The notes under the pieces are model-generated. The model had not been told where the DNA came from. It was given only the letters and a program-made list of their open reading frames with translations, and did no database searches. The position numbers and the translations under genes are program-made. Positions 12,454 through 12,888 of a stretch of DNA of 12,888 nt are shown here, one piece after another (position 1 is the first letter of the stretch; each line of letters starts with the position of its first letter). Source of the DNA: SIG673 sp045653945 (lineage in GTDB: Bacteria; Bacillota; Clostridia; Oscillospirales; CAG-272). The stretch covers positions 1-12,888 of the forward strand of contig JAZOML010000019.1 of assembly GCA_045653945.1 (NCBI GenBank), written 5' to 3'.

Positions 12454-12888
12454 GTGCCAAGAAGAGGTCAGATTTCCAAAAGAGATGTATTACCGGATCC
12501 TATGTATCATTCTAAGCTCGTTACAAAGCTTATAAACAACATTATGGAAGACGGTAAGAAGGGCGTCGCTCAAAAGATCGTATACGATGCTTTTGAAATA
12601 GTCGAGGCCAAGACCGGTAAGGGCGCTCTTGAAGCGTTTAATGAGGCCATGGAGAACATTATGCCTAAGCTTGAAGTTAAGGCAAGACGTGTTGGTGGTT
12701 CTACTTACCAGGTTCCTATGGAGGTTCGCGAGGAGCGTAGACTTACTTTAGGTCTTCGTTGGATTCGCGTATATGCAAGAACCCGTAGCGAAAAATCTAT
12801 GGCTGAAAGACTTGCAGGCGAAATAGTGGACGCACTCAACAGCACGGGCGGAGCTTTCAAGAAGAAAGAAGAAACCCACAGAATGGCA
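12454..12888 (+). CDS. rpsG: 30S ribosomal protein S7 (partial, C-terminus cut by window edge)
   Basis: It starts with GTG at 12454, preceded by AAGGAGGG (12438-12445) at 8-nt spacing, and reads MPRRGQISKRDVLPDPMYHS. It stays open to the window end, giving 145 residues ending KKKEETHRMA. Full-length S7 is normally about 156 residues, so about 11 are missing. Conserved features are NNIMEDGKKGVAQKIVYDAF (32-51), RVGGSTYQVPMEVREERR (about 79-96) and LRWIRVYARTRSEKSMAERL (about 100-119), which contact 16S rRNA and the head of the 30S subunit. S7 nucleates head assembly and in E. coli also acts as translational repressor of its own operon. fusA and tuf would be expected next, outside the window. 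Confidence 0.97.
   Translation, partial: MPRRGQISKRDVLPDPMYHSKLVTKLINNIMEDGKKGVAQKIVYDAFEIVEAKTGKGALEAFNEAMENIMPKLEVKARRVGGSTYQVPMEVREERRLTLGLRWIRVYARTRSEKSMAERLAGEIVDALNSTGGAFKKKEETHRMA

Noticed and set aside
1..12888. CRISPR array, insertion sequence, tRNA or prophage genes
   Set aside because: No regularly spaced repeats, transposase motifs, terminal inverted repeats, tRNA cloverleaf or phage proteins were seen on either strand.

Overview
The window looks like chromosomal DNA of a low-to-moderate-GC Firmicute of class Clostridia, most likely a gut Oscillospiraceae/Ruminococcaceae-type bacterium. The reasons are Bacillus-like S12 and S7 proteins, a greA-lysS pair, strong AGGAGG ribosome sites, consensus sigma-A promoters, and a large secreted protein with aromatic cell-wall-binding-type repeats. 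This placement is inferred from protein character, not from a database search.

Layout, all genes on the + strand: (1) 1-135, the 3' end of prmA (ribosomal protein L11 methyltransferase). (2) 211-3483, a promoter, then a PucR/CdaR-type regulator, greA and lysS, closed by a very strong hairpin terminator. (3) 3547-6327, a perfect-consensus promoter, then uppP, an unrecognised one-TM extracytoplasmic protein and an apbE lipoprotein whose start overlaps the preceding stop (ATGA), closed by a terminator. (4) 6360-11679, one gene with its own extended -10 promoter and terminator. It encodes a 1719-residue exported protein with three tandem lectin/LamG-like beta domains, a long Tyr-rich YYF repeat array, an array of CxxC/His pairs and a second short YYF array. 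(5) 11778-12888, the start of the str operon: rpsL and most of rpsG (GTG start, truncated by the window edge). The 151-nt spacer between them can fold.

Most of the window is housekeeping: translation (prmA, lysS, rpsL, rpsG), transcript elongation (greA) and recycling of the cell-envelope lipid carrier (uppP). The accessory part is the giant surface protein. Its first two lectin-like domains differ sharply in codon third-position GC (54% against 22% by hand count of samples), meeting at a short 9-bp tandem repeat, which suggests a mosaic gene built by domain acquisition. Other points worth a second look are an Arg in S12 at the position of E. coli Lys87 (a known streptomycin-resistance position), possible regulatory structure between rpsL and rpsG, and the uppP/unknown/apbE operon. 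No tRNA, rRNA, CRISPR array, transposase or phage gene was seen, and no clearly new multi-gene system could be demonstrated.
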